Assembly: GCF_019393635.1 (NCBI RefSeq)
Contig: NC_057861.1
Span: 55,627,532 to 55,691,531 of the forward strand
Direction: 5' to 3'
Origin: Dromiciops gliroides
Taxonomy: Eukaryota > Chordata > Mammalia > Microbiotheria > Microbiotheriidae
Length of the DNA: 64,000 nucleotides
This document shows, in pieces, positions 27,901 through 42,900 of the stretch (the first letter of the stretch is position 1; every line of letters begins with the position of its first letter). The notes under the pieces were generated by a model. That model worked only from the letters and a program-made list of their open reading frames with translations. It made no database searches and was not told where the DNA came from. The translations under genes were made by a program, and so were the position numbers.

Positions 27901-30900
27901 ACAGGACACGTGAGTAGGACTTCAGTGAAGGACTGAAAACAAAACTCTCAAACTTCTGTTAAGACTTGCAATTATAACAATTAAGTAGAAGAAGGAAAGG
28001 TAAAGGAAATGGGGAAGAGGAAGGGGAAGGGGAAAGGAAAATTACTCATTAAAGAGGTTGTTTTAGCTCCCTGGTGGTCAGATGTCAGTCACTAGGTAAA
28101 GAATGTAATTTCCTTACTAAGAACTATTCCAGAATCAGGCTGCTTCTATCAGTCAATAGCTGTACTATGATTTCTTTAATACAGGTTTACAACAAAGTTC
28201 TAAGTTGAAAATTCAAACAATAAGGTAAAATTGTTCATTTTGAGATAAACTGGTCTTCACAGCTCGTTATAAATTTTAGGCACTCGACTTGTTGAATATG
28301 AATCCTGCCAAAACACTATGGTCTAAGAATCAAGCCAAGATCTGCCTCCAGAATCTATTCATTCATATGACAACTGGGAAAAACATCATGTATACAAGTT
28401 CTATATGGTCCCATTGTTCTTGTTCTAAGGGAGTGCTAAATGTCAACATATTAAAGAAATGTACTAGAAAACTGAAGGCATTAAAGAAAATCCCTGTTTA
28501 CCAGAGGATTTTAAAGGAGAATTTCCATTGTTTACCCAGAAAAATAGCTCTTATTGGGGGAGTGGTGGGAGAGAAGAAAGGTACATCCAAAGTGCTTTTC
28601 TTCACACCCCAAACCTCAATGCCGGCTATATAGCCTTCCTGGTGATGCAGGTCCTTATTATTCCACGTGGCTTACTGTAATAATGGCTTACTTGCCGACA
28701 CAAGCCTTCCTGCCTCTACTCTCCCTCAGTCCAATCTGTCTTTCAGATTAAGAGAATCATCCTTTTTCATAGAGGTGATCAGATCACTCCTCTTAGCAGC
28801 TTTCCTCTAGAGAAAAGTTCTATTTGCTCTTTTTTGGTCTGGCATTCAAAGACCTCTAGGATCCAACATCGCCCTGTTTTCCCCAGCTTTGTCTTCCTTC
28901 CAGGTATTTCTGGTGCAGTCAAATGAGGCCACGTTCTCCTTTGAACAAGCATTCCTCTGCACTTTTCCCACCATCTGTGCCTGTGTTTGTACTATTCCCC
29001 ATGTCTCCAATGTTCTCCATCCCCCTCTTTAAGTCCTACTCAGTTTTAAATATCTATTTCCTCAAATCCTCCAATCTTCAAGAGGCCCTTCCTTAATTCC
29101 CAACCCCCTCCCCACCATTTGATAATGACCTTCACCCTAAGGTCTGACACAACACCAACTCTGTCCCTCTGATGCTAGTTATTTGGTTTGTTTTGTTTTT
29201 GTGGGGCAATGAGGGTGAAGTGACTTGGCCGAGGTCACACAGCTATTAAGTGGCAAGTGTCTAAGGCTGGATTTGAACTGAGGTCCTCCTGAATCCAGGG
29301 CTGGTGTTTTATCCACTGAGTCACCTAGCTGCCCCTGATGCTAGTTATTTGATGCTGCATTTTATTACTCTTTGCTCTTTCAAAGACCATGTCTTATCTG
29401 GATTTCTTTTAAGGACCAAGCTCAGCACTCTGTTGTTTAGGGACATTCTAACACACTCAGTTGTTATGAAAGGCCTGAAACCAAACTTTTCCCCATCTGA
29501 GCCCAAATAAGACTTACTGAACTGAGGAGGGGTACCGTACCCCTGTGGGAAGCCTTGGGGAGGGGGAAACCCTCCTGGAGGCGTGGATACTATGTATGAG
29601 GTAAAAGGAGGCGGCGGAGGTGGAGCTCCCCTTCCTGCAGGAGGCGGCCCATAACCACCTGGAAAAGCAAAGAAACAGCACCATAAAGGGAGGGAGGGGA
29701 AAGAACGTACCCAACCATACCCATCCCCAACCTCCATGGGCTTAAAATCCACCTTGATTGAGGGACAGGACCCCGGACTCCTTAAGGTCTAGTCTCAGCT
29801 CTTATTAACAAGCACATGTGACCCAAAGCAACTCTACCTGTCTGGGTTTGTCTCTTCATTGGCCTTCTGTAAAGTGACCCACTTCTTCAGGGCACCCAGC
29901 CAATCAAAGGTATTTGAGGACAGTGGGGTGAAAAGACTTACTAGGCTGACTGAGTCAGAAAACCTTGGCTCTATTCAAGGCTCTGCCATTAGCCTGAGAA
30001 GCAGCCTTACACAAGTCATGGCACCTCAGAACCTCAGTTTGCCAATCTGTACAATGAGCTCTAACACACTCTAATGACAAGACCCCAAAAGAACCCTCTG
30101 TGTACCTCACCCTATCACAGAGAGAGCAACAACACATGGATCTGCTCTTTTCTAGTGTACTAGCTAGCCATATAGGTATTTTATCCCCACGGTAAATCAC
30201 AAGAAGATCTCCTACAAATGTAACATGCACATTTCCTGATACTCTTCTCAGACTGCATAACAAAGTGCTCTTTTCTCATGTGATACTATACATTATCGAG
30301 ACATGACAGTGTCTGCAATGCCATCAAGTTCTTATCTCCTCCAATGTCCTTTACACATAATAGGCGTTTAGTAAATTCTTGCTGATGGCTCAATTGATTG
30401 TGAAATCAAAATCTTTCCAACTAATCTGCAATGCCATAAAGCCCTTCAGACAGTAGTTTGAGGCCACTTCCAAAATGATATTTTGTCTTCACTACTTCCT
30501 CTGCCAATATAAACAGAGTATGAACCGCCTTCTCCCTCTGCCAATTGTAAAGCATGATATTTGGGAAGCTGAATTCCCTACTAATTCTGTAACCCCTTTG
30601 TTTAAAAAAAAAAAGGGGGGCTACTTACCAATAGCCTGCCCTGCTGGCACCCACATTCCTAAAACAATGAAACAAACAAACAAAATGATTGATGCTCCCC
30701 AGTCATGAGGTAAAAGTCATTTAAGTATCAAATCCTAGAAGGCCCTTTAGTGTCATTTGGAAAATGAATCAAATTCAAATTCTAATGTCCAAGATGAGCT
30801 TTCAAATGAAGAAAAAAAAAAGTAGGTATCTAGGATTGAATTATAAGCACTTCAAATATGCCACTCAAGTGGTTTTCCCTTTGTTCCTCACTCAGAAATT

Positions 30901-33900
30901 TCAGGAATATCAGAGCATAAAGAAGCTCTACTGTACTGTCTAGTACTGGGGGGTTTTGGTTTTGGTTTTTCAAGCTTCCTGTGTGGCTTGGACAACAGGG
31001 ATGAGAATATGCTTTTCTTCTCAGTCCTAGGTAAGAGATGACTTTTGTGTCTACCTGGATGCAACATGAATGCTCCCAGGCAGCTAAAAGCAAGGACCAG
31101 ATGTTAACCACAGACAGATGGTGCCATCTTAGGTTTGGCAGACAGGCAGAGGGATTTAGCAGAGAAAGTGCTAGAAACAGAGGCAGAGGACCTAGGTTAA
31201 AATTTTGGCTCTGCTAGTCAACTAGCCCTCTTTGATCAAGAGTAAGTCACTTGACCTTCCTGAGCATTAATTTCTTCATCTATAAAATATGCATATTCCT
31301 TTCCTCACTGCCTTGTTATGAGGGTAGAATTTTAGGGCACCAAAAAAAACTATTCATGTAATAAATTTAAGCCAAAATTTATTCCAGAAATGCACTGTGT
31401 GCATGAATGCCATCTTCCTGTATTGTGTTTAACATGTTATAAAAACATCAAAGCCACAGCTGTGTCTGCAGAGTTAACAATGGAGGAAAAAAGGGAGCTA
31501 ACTGGTCTCTTTGAGCATGATCTAGGACATCACAACTCAGAAGTGCTCGTAACGGCTGCCCCTCCCCCTCCCTCCCTATGGGAACCTGGCAGAACAAGTA
31601 CAAACACTAAGTCCATATTTTTCAAGTGTTCGCTGTTGAGAACTACTCAGAACGTATAATGCTTGAAACACAGAGATGGCTTAAGTCCAATTGGGGCCTT
31701 CTAGAGAATAAGGGCCTCTCCTCCAGGCAATGCCTAGTGTCCAACTTACTATGTGTCCTGAGTAGACAGCCTTGTTTTGTCAGATCAAGTGGGAAAAAAC
31801 AGGAAGGCAGCTTTGATGAAAAAGATTTACTTTGGAAACAGAACCAGTGACTCTGGTTAAGGACTGGAAATGCTTTCACATCAGGGCTCTCACCTGCCCC
31901 TTATTCAAAACCAAGGCAATTTGTTCTACCCTATCTAATTGCAGGCTTCCTTCTTAGAGCACAACACCAGGACCCAAGTAAAGTTGTAAGTAAGAAAAAT
32001 GGGTTGTAAGAGTTACCTTGGTGCAGTGCTTTGGATCAAACTGACCATTTGGATTTAAGGAAATTTTAAAATCTTTAGATTTTTAAAAACCTAAATGCAA
32101 AGAAACTCAGACAGTTTCTATGATGTGATCTGCCTGCATTTCAGATTTTGATGAAGACTGTTTCTGTTGTATGTCTAAAAATAGGAACAACTCATCGAAG
32201 AATTCAAATGGGGAGGAAGGGGGGGTGGTATGTATGTGGTATGGTAACAATATTATAAGCTCATGCTTTTAATTGAAATCTCCCTATCAAGTTGTAATAG
32301 CAAGTACTCCTCATGATGCTGGTAGACCAGTGATGTCCAACTCAAATGGAATTGAATGGGGGAGGAGGGCAGGGGGACGGACAGGACAAGACACCACACC
32401 CACCTACTGACTAAGAAAACCACAAATTTATATTGCATTGAGTTTTCCTTTCAGGAAGTGGACACCCAAGTTTGATACCTCTGAAGTACTCAGGTCACCT
32501 CTAACTACTAAACTACTTGTGTGCTCTGATGGGACTTAGATGAGGATGACAGTACCTTGTGGGCCATATCCCTGTTGCCAAGTAGGAGGGGGCTGACCTG
32601 CCCAACCATTGGCAGCATTTGGCATGAGCCTGCTTCCCCACTGGCTGGCACCTGGCTGTCCTGGGACTTGGCTTTTGCTATCTCGAGGTTCTGCACGTTT
32701 TACCTCCACCTAAACAAACAGAAGACCAATTTAAGGAGGATGTTGTGGGTTAATACACCCCCCTTCCCTTTATACACACCCTTAGTTACACTTAGAACTA
32801 CACTTAGCACCTTATGACTTAAATCTAAATACTTAATTATAAAACTTATTTAGGCCAGTAGATTGTTTTGTTTTGCTTTTTTAATGTTTCTCAGGTACAA
32901 TAGATGCAATTGTAAGACACAGCAAGTCCTACACATGAATATAAGTATTTAGAGCTAAGAGAGTCCTTAAATCTTATTTCTGATACAATCAAAGGTCATT
33001 GACTTTCCTATTTTAAAGCAACAGTACCCTCTTTCAATAAGCTCTCACATGAAAATGTGCTCAGAAATCTCAAGTGTGGTCTTTAAAGAAGCCATCCATC
33101 AACGTTCAGATAAACTACCTTAGTGAGCAGGGTCACCTTCTCACTTGGAAGAGAGCTCTTTCCTGAAGGAGGACACTAATGCTTTAAACCATTAATGACA
33201 CTGGTTGTTGCATTTCAAAGCTAAGCTAAGCTTAAAAAGCCCACCCAGTCTGCCTGCAATTTTAGCTCTGCTCATACCTGAGAAACACAAGTCTGGTTTG
33301 GTTTGGTTTGTTTATATTTTGTTTTGTTTTTAAACTTAGGTTTTAATTTTGTTTAAATGTCTAATGGAAGATAAAGACTTACCTTCCCCAGGCTAAGGCT
33401 TAAAGAATCTCAATTAACTCAAAATAATGTCAGAGGGAATGGATGTGATAAGAGAATCAATCTTACATTACATCTAACAAAAAAGTAAACAGACATGCAA
33501 ATAAATGGACAGTGGAATCAGTAAGCAAAATCTTCATACTGTGTTAGGTCAGTAGCCCAGACCCCAATTGTTTGGAACACTCACTAAGCCACAACACTTT
33601 ATCGTCAATAATAAAACTGAGTGGCTTGGGACAGCTGGGGAGAAAGGAACTTGACCTACTTCTGCTAAGCTGTACATCCAAACCTCACCCCAAATCCCAT
33701 TTTTTATTCAATGAATCTCTCTGCACTAGTGTCTTCAGGATTCTTTTTTATTTTATGATAAATTTTAATGGGGGCCAGTATACAAAGGAAATAAATCTGA
33801 ATCGTCTGTCAATGGGGGCTTCCTGATAGTGCAGGCAGGCATTTTGGTATTCAGAATTCTGTCTGCTTTGCCTTACAGGCTCAGCACAGGGACAAAGGTT

Positions 33901-36900
33901 TAGTACTCACCGCCTTTCTGCTGATGCCCCAAGGACATTATACATGATGGTAACAAAATCTCTGTGAGCTGAAAGGATCTGCTATATAGCAGAACCAAGG
34001 GACTTTTTCAAAGAACTCAAATTAATGAGCCTTCACACACTTTTCCTTAGGGGAATTTGGTTCCTGCTTACAAAGCAAAGTAGTTCTTGTAATTTACAAT
34101 TTTTTACCCTTAATGATGGAACATATAGATGCAGAGTCACCCCAGCAATACATTTTTAATCACCAAACGGGACTTCGGGCGTTTTAAAAGCTTAATATAG
34201 CCACTAAAATAACCAATGTTAAGAACAGGAAGGCAAGCATCCCACTTATCTAGATAGCTTGATTTTTGACCAATGTGTAAATGGGAATTTGGGCTGCTTT
34301 AGAATTCCAGCTCAAGAGCCCGACTCCTTAAGCAGTATACGTTTGCCCTTTTTTCCAGATATCTATACCTAATCTACACATTGAGTGAAGTCATTTCAAA
34401 TTGTTATTTCAATCATCTTTGGCATCGAGCTTTCTCAAAAATCACTGTTTAACATCAGCAGAGGGGTCTACTGGGACCCTACTAGAAGACACTAGCTAAT
34501 CTATTAATTCAGCAAAATACCTCCTGCTCCATATATAAAGATTACACTTTTTTCAAATTATAAATGTTCAATAGCATGTCACAGTACCTTAAAATATTGA
34601 ACGCAGACTCCTTTGAACTTGTGTTCATAATTGTCATGCATCCTTGCAATCTGTATGCTAATTTTAAACTTAAAAGCTTCAACGAATGTCAGTACAAGAT
34701 ATATTTTTTTCCTGTTTTAGGTAGGTTCAAATAGACTTCATTAAAACTTTGACAAATTCTAAACCACCTAAATATAAAAATAATCACACATACACTGAAC
34801 TGTATAGAGAAATCTAAATTTTTAACACCATCTTTTTTTGTTTTTTTGGAGGGGGACTAGTGGGTTGATGACATTAACTACTACCACCTTCAAAATATTT
34901 TAACCATCAGCCAAAGAAATGCCTGTGAAACTAAAGACAGAATAAATGTTCTGCATTCAAAGTGAGTTAAAAAAAATAACATTTCATGGGTCTGGGTTAT
35001 AACCAGATCAGAAACACAGGAAAATATTTGGCACTGTTACTGAAATGGACTACACACTAATAGTTTTTTTTTTTTTAAAGGAGGTCCAAACTCAACATAA
35101 ATTCAGATCCTATGATATCTGGCACTAATTAGGAATGCCATGTCCCAGCTATTCATTTTAGAGCTCCTTTTGTAAAAATCATAAGGATCCAGGTAAAATG
35201 AAGATTTGGGTACTGATTTTGCACAGATTCTTAAATAGGCTCATATAGACAAATGATGTTCAGTGTTCACAGAGGAACAGAGTAATCAAGGGGGCTGGGG
35301 CTGGGGAGGGGCAGACCTTCAACTTCCTATTACTATCTTCATGTAATGGCAACACAGTATGAAGATATAACAACCAGAGGTCACTTAACTGCATTGTGGT
35401 TAAATACTATAATAAAGTCTGTGGGTTTGTACCGAAGTTTCACAGTAAGTGACCCAATTTAAAAAAACCAATCCTTCATGATGTTTCATGATTGCTTTCC
35501 TTTTAAATTGTAACTTGGGATTCTTAAAGGTTCATTTCTACTCACTTATCAGGTTAAGTGCTATATAATTTGAATATGAAATCCACATCTGAAGGAGTGG
35601 TATCTTAAACCGAACCTTAGACAACACAGAGAGTTCACTGGAAGCCAGACTGAAAACATGGACTCAGACTAAACACCTTTTCTTCCTGCTTAATTTCCTA
35701 CTCTTTCATTTTTTTGTTTGTTTTAGGCATTCCACATCCAAAAGGAATTCTAAGAGAATGGTGCCACCTAGCCCAAGGAACACATCTTAGGGCAAGTTGT
35801 GCCAAAACTTCCTGAAAAACTTATGTCTAATGAAATAGCATCCCTCGACTTTGTTTCTGCCAAATGATCTACTTTACTTAAGTTCCTTATCTTTCCCTTC
35901 CTGTAACAAAACTATCAAATCTATACTTATTTACCAGTGAAATCCCCAGTTGCCCAAGACTTGGTTTGGTCTTAAGGTAAAATAAAACTACAACTACACA
36001 CTTTTTTGCCCATGATGTCGTGAAAATGCATGTTGACAGCCTGGTCCACTGATTGTTCGTCCTCGAAAGTAATAAATCCAAAACCTAGCCAACGACGAAG
36101 AGTGAATCAAGGTAGCAGGGTGTTGTGACACAAAACAGGATGATGAACAGTATTAGGGGCGGACCAAGGGATCAAATAAGGGTTTCAGATAAGCCAGGTA
36201 TGTTAACAAAGTTCACAAAATGTAGCAGCCACCTGAAAAAGCAAGGACAGGGTGGCTACTAGGGGCTGATTCTTAGCTAAACACATGCAAATGCAAAACA
36301 AAAGATATATATTTGGGGTTCTTATAACTCACTTAATATGAAAGGTTTTACATAGCTGGTAAGCAGACTAAGTTGGGAAAAAATGGTCATGGGACAAGGC
36401 AGCTTTCTTTTCTGAACAACCGGCATAGGTTAAAATCTTAAGAGTCTACACTTTGCCAAAGGAACTAGTCTAAAAACAAAAAGCTAAACCCTACAAACCA
36501 AATGTGATGAAAAGTAGCCAACCCAAATTAAAGTAGGAGAAAAACGTCCTTAAGAGTCAGTAGCCAAAATGTATTGAAATACTTGGCTCATGAAGTGATC
36601 CAAACTTGAAGGTCTTTTTCTATACACCTAAGGTTTCCTATCTCGTCACTGAATGTGCCAGATGACACTTGGTATGGGGTTTTTGTTTGGTTTTGGGGAG
36701 GCACAAAGATCATTGGATTTAGAGCCAGAAGAACCCTGACCTACTAACTAATCTACCCAGCCCCCCACCCTGGGTTTTACAGACAAGGTTCCAAAGGTAG
36801 TTAAATGGCAGAGCTAGGACTTGGAACAGAGATCTTCTGACTCCAAAGCCAGTTTTCCCTCCACTATAGCCACTGCCTCCATTTACTAAATGTTCAAACA

Positions 36901-39900
36901 AAAACCAAATTCCTAATAAAGGATAAGAAATCACTACATTGTCTATTAACCATCTGCAAGGGCTCCTGGACCACGACAAAAGGAAGATAAATTGGGCACG
37001 TGTAGTCTGGATGTGCATTTGCTTTTCTGAAACCCAAGATTTTCCACCTTGGCTTGCATTTTGCTTTGCAGCTAGTGCTGACAGCAGCCATATATATATA
37101 TATATATTGCTCTAAAGCGTTAAACGGAAACACAGTATCTATAACAGTTAGTGCCTCACTAAGCTTCCCCAACTCGGTTGGGGAAGCCCAAGGAGGCCTA
37201 TCAAAGGAGGTTATATATAAAATACACAAAGATACAGGCCAAAATGGATTCCAGCAGGTCAAATTCTGCTGTCAGCAGCAAGAGCAAGAGGCATCATCAA
37301 AATTTTTAAAATTAAATAAAAATCAAATAAAAAGAAAAACTTGAGCATTTCCCAAACACAAGAGTCTGGTGGTATAAACGAAGTTTGGTTGGTCTGTGAT
37401 GAGAGCGACCATCCAATGGAAAGCAGCATTTCATCACAATGTATTTGTCTGTAGTGAACTGGAAAGCTTAGCAGCACTGCCAAGAAGACCCTTTCAAGTC
37501 TCTGCAGGGATCCTGGATCAGTTTAATATCACAGACTCCCCTCTAGATGCCAAGAGGAGAACAGAAGGGAGCACCCGCCACCTCCAGAGATGGTCCACTG
37601 ACTCTGTTCACAAAAGAAAGACTTTCGAGGAGACAGATGCCAAAGAACTTGGAAGAAAGATGAAATTCTCAAAGAATTCAGTAGGGCACCAAAAGGACCA
37701 AAGATAATAAGGCTATATACATATATATATATACATATATAATTCTTTTGATTGTTTGCTTATGGATTCTTTTGGAGGAGGGAGAGAGAAAGAGAGAATG
37801 GCAGGTGTAGGTTTACCAAAACACACCTCCTGCTGGCCGAGAAAGCAGGAGAGCGAAAGCAGAAAAAACTTATTACTTGTCTGGAAAGCAGTTTTGAGTA
37901 TATTTAAGAAGGGACTTAGGACAAACGCAGGCCCTCGAGGATTGGTAGAATTTATGTGCAGTCAATAGCAAAGGTCTAAACACTGTGAAGGGGAAAGGCT
38001 GAAATTATAGATTACCAGGATCACTTCATAAATGGTGCCTCAAGTCCAGATTACTTCAGGGAGCAAACAAAAGTAGATGAGGGGAAGCTGAGACTGGAGT
38101 TACCTGGGACTTCAGGATATTTTTAATGAAATACCACTGGTAAGACAACAGGCATGAAAGGGATGGGGGAGAAGGCTAAGGAAGCTGAGTTGACAAAGAT
38201 TACCAGCAAAGTACAGTTGGGAAGGGTTTTAGGATCAATTTGATTTACAATTTTCATATATATATATATCTATATCAATCAGCAACATGACCATATAACT
38301 GAAGGGATGAAATCTGAGGTTCAAAACGATGAAGGTAGCAAATACAAAGGAGGAAGGCAAAAGGACAAGGAAAACTGTAAGGTAACTGAAGAAGGTAATT
38401 CAGAGTAGAAATGAAGGTTAGATAACAAGGTTAGGAACTGGAAAAGGGAAAATACTAAAACAGCATTAAACTATGAACAATGAGACAGGGAAGTTCTAGC
38501 AGGAATAAATGCATCTACTGAATACAAACTACAGAAATTTTGTTTGTTTGTCTGAAATAGCATTAATGCATCACATGCAGAACATTGTGTACAAGTAGAG
38601 TTTTATCTTATCACAGAAATTCAGAAACAATGCAAAAGGTTAGAAAAATCAGAAGGTTGTTCCCTAGTGTCCATTACTTTTTCTAAGGAAGGGAGGACTT
38701 GACTTTCAAATCATTGTTTCTACCTTACTTTTTGGATGGGGACAGACACACAAGGACATACAAACACACACACACATATACACATGGGGAGACAAATATA
38801 CATACACGCACACACTCAAGCATATACACACACACACACACACATACACACACACACACACTCCTCCCCGCCACCCCCACCCCCCCACCTCAGTTTAAGG
38901 ATGTCATTAAGCTGAGCAATTGGCTTCTTTATTGGGGAGAGGGAACACAAATGTCAGAACTGAAATGAATACCATGGGCCTATAGTTATTTTAATTTGCC
39001 TAAGCCATGGAAACTACCTGCCTATTTACCCATACTCCAATGAGTTCTCTATTCACTTCTGGTACTGCTAACCAATATTATAAGTCTCAAAACTCTTCAA
39101 CCCCAACTCCTAGGCACTGCTGCCTAATTCTATAACGAATGCCCATCTATCTATCCCACCTTTTAACTGACTACCCCATTCCTTATTTTAGCCACCAGGT
39201 CCCAATCAACTAGACATTAACTATGGGTTCCTCATCATGACAGAAAGCAAGGATTACAAGAGTAAAGGGACCTGAATAGTGATCTGCAAACAGTGAACTC
39301 ACCTCACTCTTGTTTGTGTTTATTCTTTGTAAAGCTTTAAGTGGATGAGCTAGTCAGATAGAGAGCAGAACTTTAGATATCCTTTCTGCTAAGCTATTGC
39401 AAGATCAGGGCATATATTCCGAACAAATATAAGTGATGTAGCAATATGGTTAAAAATAGTATTTCTCAAATTCCAGGAATTTTAACCAAACATATAGCTC
39501 CAATTCTTTTTAAATGGGCAGCAGCAATAAGAAGTGGCAAATTTCAGATTCTGGAGGCTCCTAGAACAGATTTTCTAAAGAATGCATCTTTCAATAAGAT
39601 TACATCACCAACGAAGAAGCTGAACAGAAAAATCTATTGAAACTTCGTTTACACCCCAATGCAGACAAAGCCCGTCCCTCCTCTGACTGTGGAACTGGCC
39701 TGTACCTGTGTGATATAATTTAACACCTAGGGAAGAGAAATCTAAAGAGATATCGTTAATCACAGTCAAACAATTCACAGAAAGAAAAGAAAAAAAAACT
39801 TACTTAACATTACTGTACTTTTACTATGAAACACTTAAAATACGTTTCTAAGGATGTATGTCTAAATTAAAAATAAAACTAAGACTTAACAGCTTAATAA

Positions 39901-42900
39901 ATATGAAGTGAAGAATACATTACATAATAATGGAGTCAGAGGAAAAATGAAAGTTCAAATGGCAAACTATTCTCCAGCATGTATAGAACATGCTACAGGG
40001 CAGTTGGTGCAACTAAGCTTAATGCAATCATAAAATATTGCCTCAAATAAATATTCTGCAGATGGTAGATGAAGTGAATGACATGGCAATTATTTCAGAC
40101 AGACCAAAACTTACAGATTGGTTCACATAGCCTGTCCAAAACTGATGGACTAACCAAAAACAAAGTGGGGATTTGGGGAAGGGGAAAGGGAGAGGAAAAG
40201 GCTGTGTGGGGCAACAATAACAATGACCCCAAACCACCCTCAAAAAACTAAAAACCATGACTTTATCTTTGTCATCCCAACTCCACAAATCAATTTTGGA
40301 GGTGTGCTTTTGGGCAACTCATGAAAGTTTCTTTTTGCACCAGCCTCATGTTAAAATCATTAGACTAAAGAACCCTCCCAAATGGAGGAGGAAAAAAAAA
40401 AAAGAGCATGGAATGGATTTGTTTCCGTTTCAAGCAAATCATGTATACCAAGGGGGGTTGGGGGGCAGGGAATGGATAGGTGGGGTGTAGGTGGGGAAAG
40501 AACCAGGCTGACAGCATGAAATCACACTTCCAAGTACATTCATGTTGACTTCAAACAGGAGAGACAGGTCTTAAGCAGGATCAGTTCACCACAGTTAAAA
40601 ATATCTACAAATCTTTCTACATACATTTAAAAACAGAAACCATGTTGAAATTCTTGTCAATTTTTAAAACTTCAATTCAAAATAACTAGCAAAAAGAAAA
40701 AAGAAAAAGAAAAAAAAAAGGAAAAGAAAAAGAAAAAGGAATGCATAATGTCTGACCTTAAAAAGCACAAACACACGTAATGGATTTGTACATGAAAGAC
40801 CTACATTTTTAATATTTGTCTCAAAATCTTTGAGGCAATGTTTAAAAAAAAATCTAGCTAATTTTTTCTTTGTATGGTGTGAAATAGTTTGCCATCTGAG
40901 CAAAAGGAGAGGATGAAGAAGTTTCAAGGACAAACGAGATCAGCCTTTACCTCGAGGCCTCTGCTTCTCTGCGTCATAGATCATGACAACTTCAGTGACC
41001 TGAAAGAGAGAAAGGAAATTCCACTAACGATGTTGTGTAGGGAGGGTAGACTGCTTACAAGAAGGCAGCAGGTCAGGCCAGGGCACAGTCACATCAAGAG
41101 AAGACAAGTACCTGGGGCTGACTTAGAATTTCTCAGCTGAAACATTAAATCCAAAGAAAAATGACTACTTGGGGTCACTTTGTCATAAGATGAGAAAGTT
41201 CAGTAGTGCCCAGAAATGAGGGTAGTCTACAAAACCCATGTCTCATCTCCTGGGCCAACACTGGAATGCAGAGATTGCCCTAAATGAAGCATTCTGATGC
41301 TCTGAGCAAATCTTCAAGGGGATACCTCAGCAGTTCTCACAGTCAAACTCTACCTAAAATCCCTTTAGAATCAAAGGCCCACTAGGCCAGCCAATCTCTG
41401 ATGACCTCTGAGCAGGAATGCACTGCTTTCTCTGCTTGTTTTTTGGGTATTTACACTGCATTTCTAATTTTTAAAGCATAACAAACCAAATCCTGGGCTG
41501 CTTTGAGTAATCACAAAATCTGCAAGCTAGAATAAAATCATTTAGTCTGCCTTTAAAAAAACAATTAGATCTACAGAAGGGAAGCCACAGAGCATTAGGG
41601 TTCTTTGCACTGTGAACTACCATATTTGTTTTAATGCAGAAAACCCCTTTAAAATAGGGGAAAAAATTAAATCAAGTTTTATGCTATTTAGTAGTTTGGG
41701 GAGACGATCTGAAGAGAATTTATATATGTAATATTTCTCCCTAGCAGACTTGAGACTGTTCACTGTCTCAAGTTCATATAAGAATATTAGATGGGGCAGC
41801 TAGGTGGCGCAGTGGATAGAGCACTGGCCCTGAATTCAGGAGGACCTAAGTTCAAATCCAACCTCAGACACTTAACACTTACTGGCTGTGTGACCCTGGG
41901 CAAGTCACTTAACTCCAATTCCCTCACCAAAAAAAAAAAAAATTTAGATGAACATATAAGTTAATATAATTCACCCTTACAAAGTACTGCCGTAAGGGTT
42001 TACAAAGCACTTTCTCATAACAGTTCTGTGAGGGAGGCTTGTAGGCTTAGAGAAGTTAAGAAACTTACCCAGGATCAAACAGTTATGAAGGATGCAAACC
42101 CAGGTTTCCTGAATCTGACCCTTGCTGAACTGATGACCTTTAAAGCTAGAAATATTCGTTTCCAAGGTTGTGCAGTGTCTAACTACAATGCATTGACTTA
42201 CAAATGCAAACCAATCTTCAAGCCCCATAGTCATGTTAGAATAGTTAGAATAGGGTTGGGGGGGGGGGATAGAAGTGATAGCAGGAGAGGGAATTGAAAA
42301 CTAGATAGTCTTGTGAATTTCAACCTTGTATTAGAAAGACAAATAGGCCAACTTGAGTTTCACCCCAAATTATTATGCTCTGCTAAAGTACCAAAAAAGC
42401 AGCAAGATGGCTTAAAAAAGAAGCAAGAAACATGGCTTTGTTTTCTTGGTTGTTAATAGCTAACTCTTGGACCTAGAAAGTTTGCCAATCACAGAAATAT
42501 TCAAGGCTTTGAGATGTTTTGAGCTACAAGGGACCTTGTAGAAATATGTTTATGTAGCTCTAAACACTACATTCTGCTGCCTCTGAAACACTTAAAAATG
42601 AAACAGGTCTCCTCAGAAACTAAGAGGAGTCCAAAAAAGAAAGAAGTACCCCTAAACAGAAATCCAAGTGAAATAACATTTATGCCCATTAGCATTAATT
42701 GTTGTCACAACCAATATTGTATATAACTCATTCCACATAGTCCCATGGTATGAAACAAGCTCCAAGTTCTCAGAAATGAGCTATGGTTTAGTTTAAGACC
42801 TGAACTAAGCGCTTCCTTCCCTCATTATAAAGAGCTGGTTCATACACCAAAGGCCAACTCTTGGAAACTAAATAAATTTAATTTCTCTGAAAATAGGCAT

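Larger units (their letters stand above)
26894..29517 (-). other. DAZAP1: DAZAP1 intron 10
   Basis: Contains a MIR (27008-27180), a purine tract (27985-28040), an L2-like fragment and the only young SINE within introns 6-11. Confidence 0.85.
32710..36001 (-). other. DAZAP1: DAZAP1 intron 7
   Basis: 3.3 kb, AT-rich, without any recognisable mobile element. Two cryptic exon candidates with consensus splice signals lie inside it (33911-33968 and 33383-33473). Confidence 0.85.
36085..40950 (-). other. DAZAP1: DAZAP1 intron 6
   Basis: 4.9 kb, with no CORE-SINE. Contains a MIR fragment, several TA tracts (37089-37108, 37717-37742, 38255-38275) and a CA-rich tract. Confidence 0.85.

Noticed and set aside
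29345-29752. Minus-strand 135-residue frame containing DAZAP1 exon 10
   Set aside because: Only 47 of its codons are the real exon; the rest is intron read on both sides.
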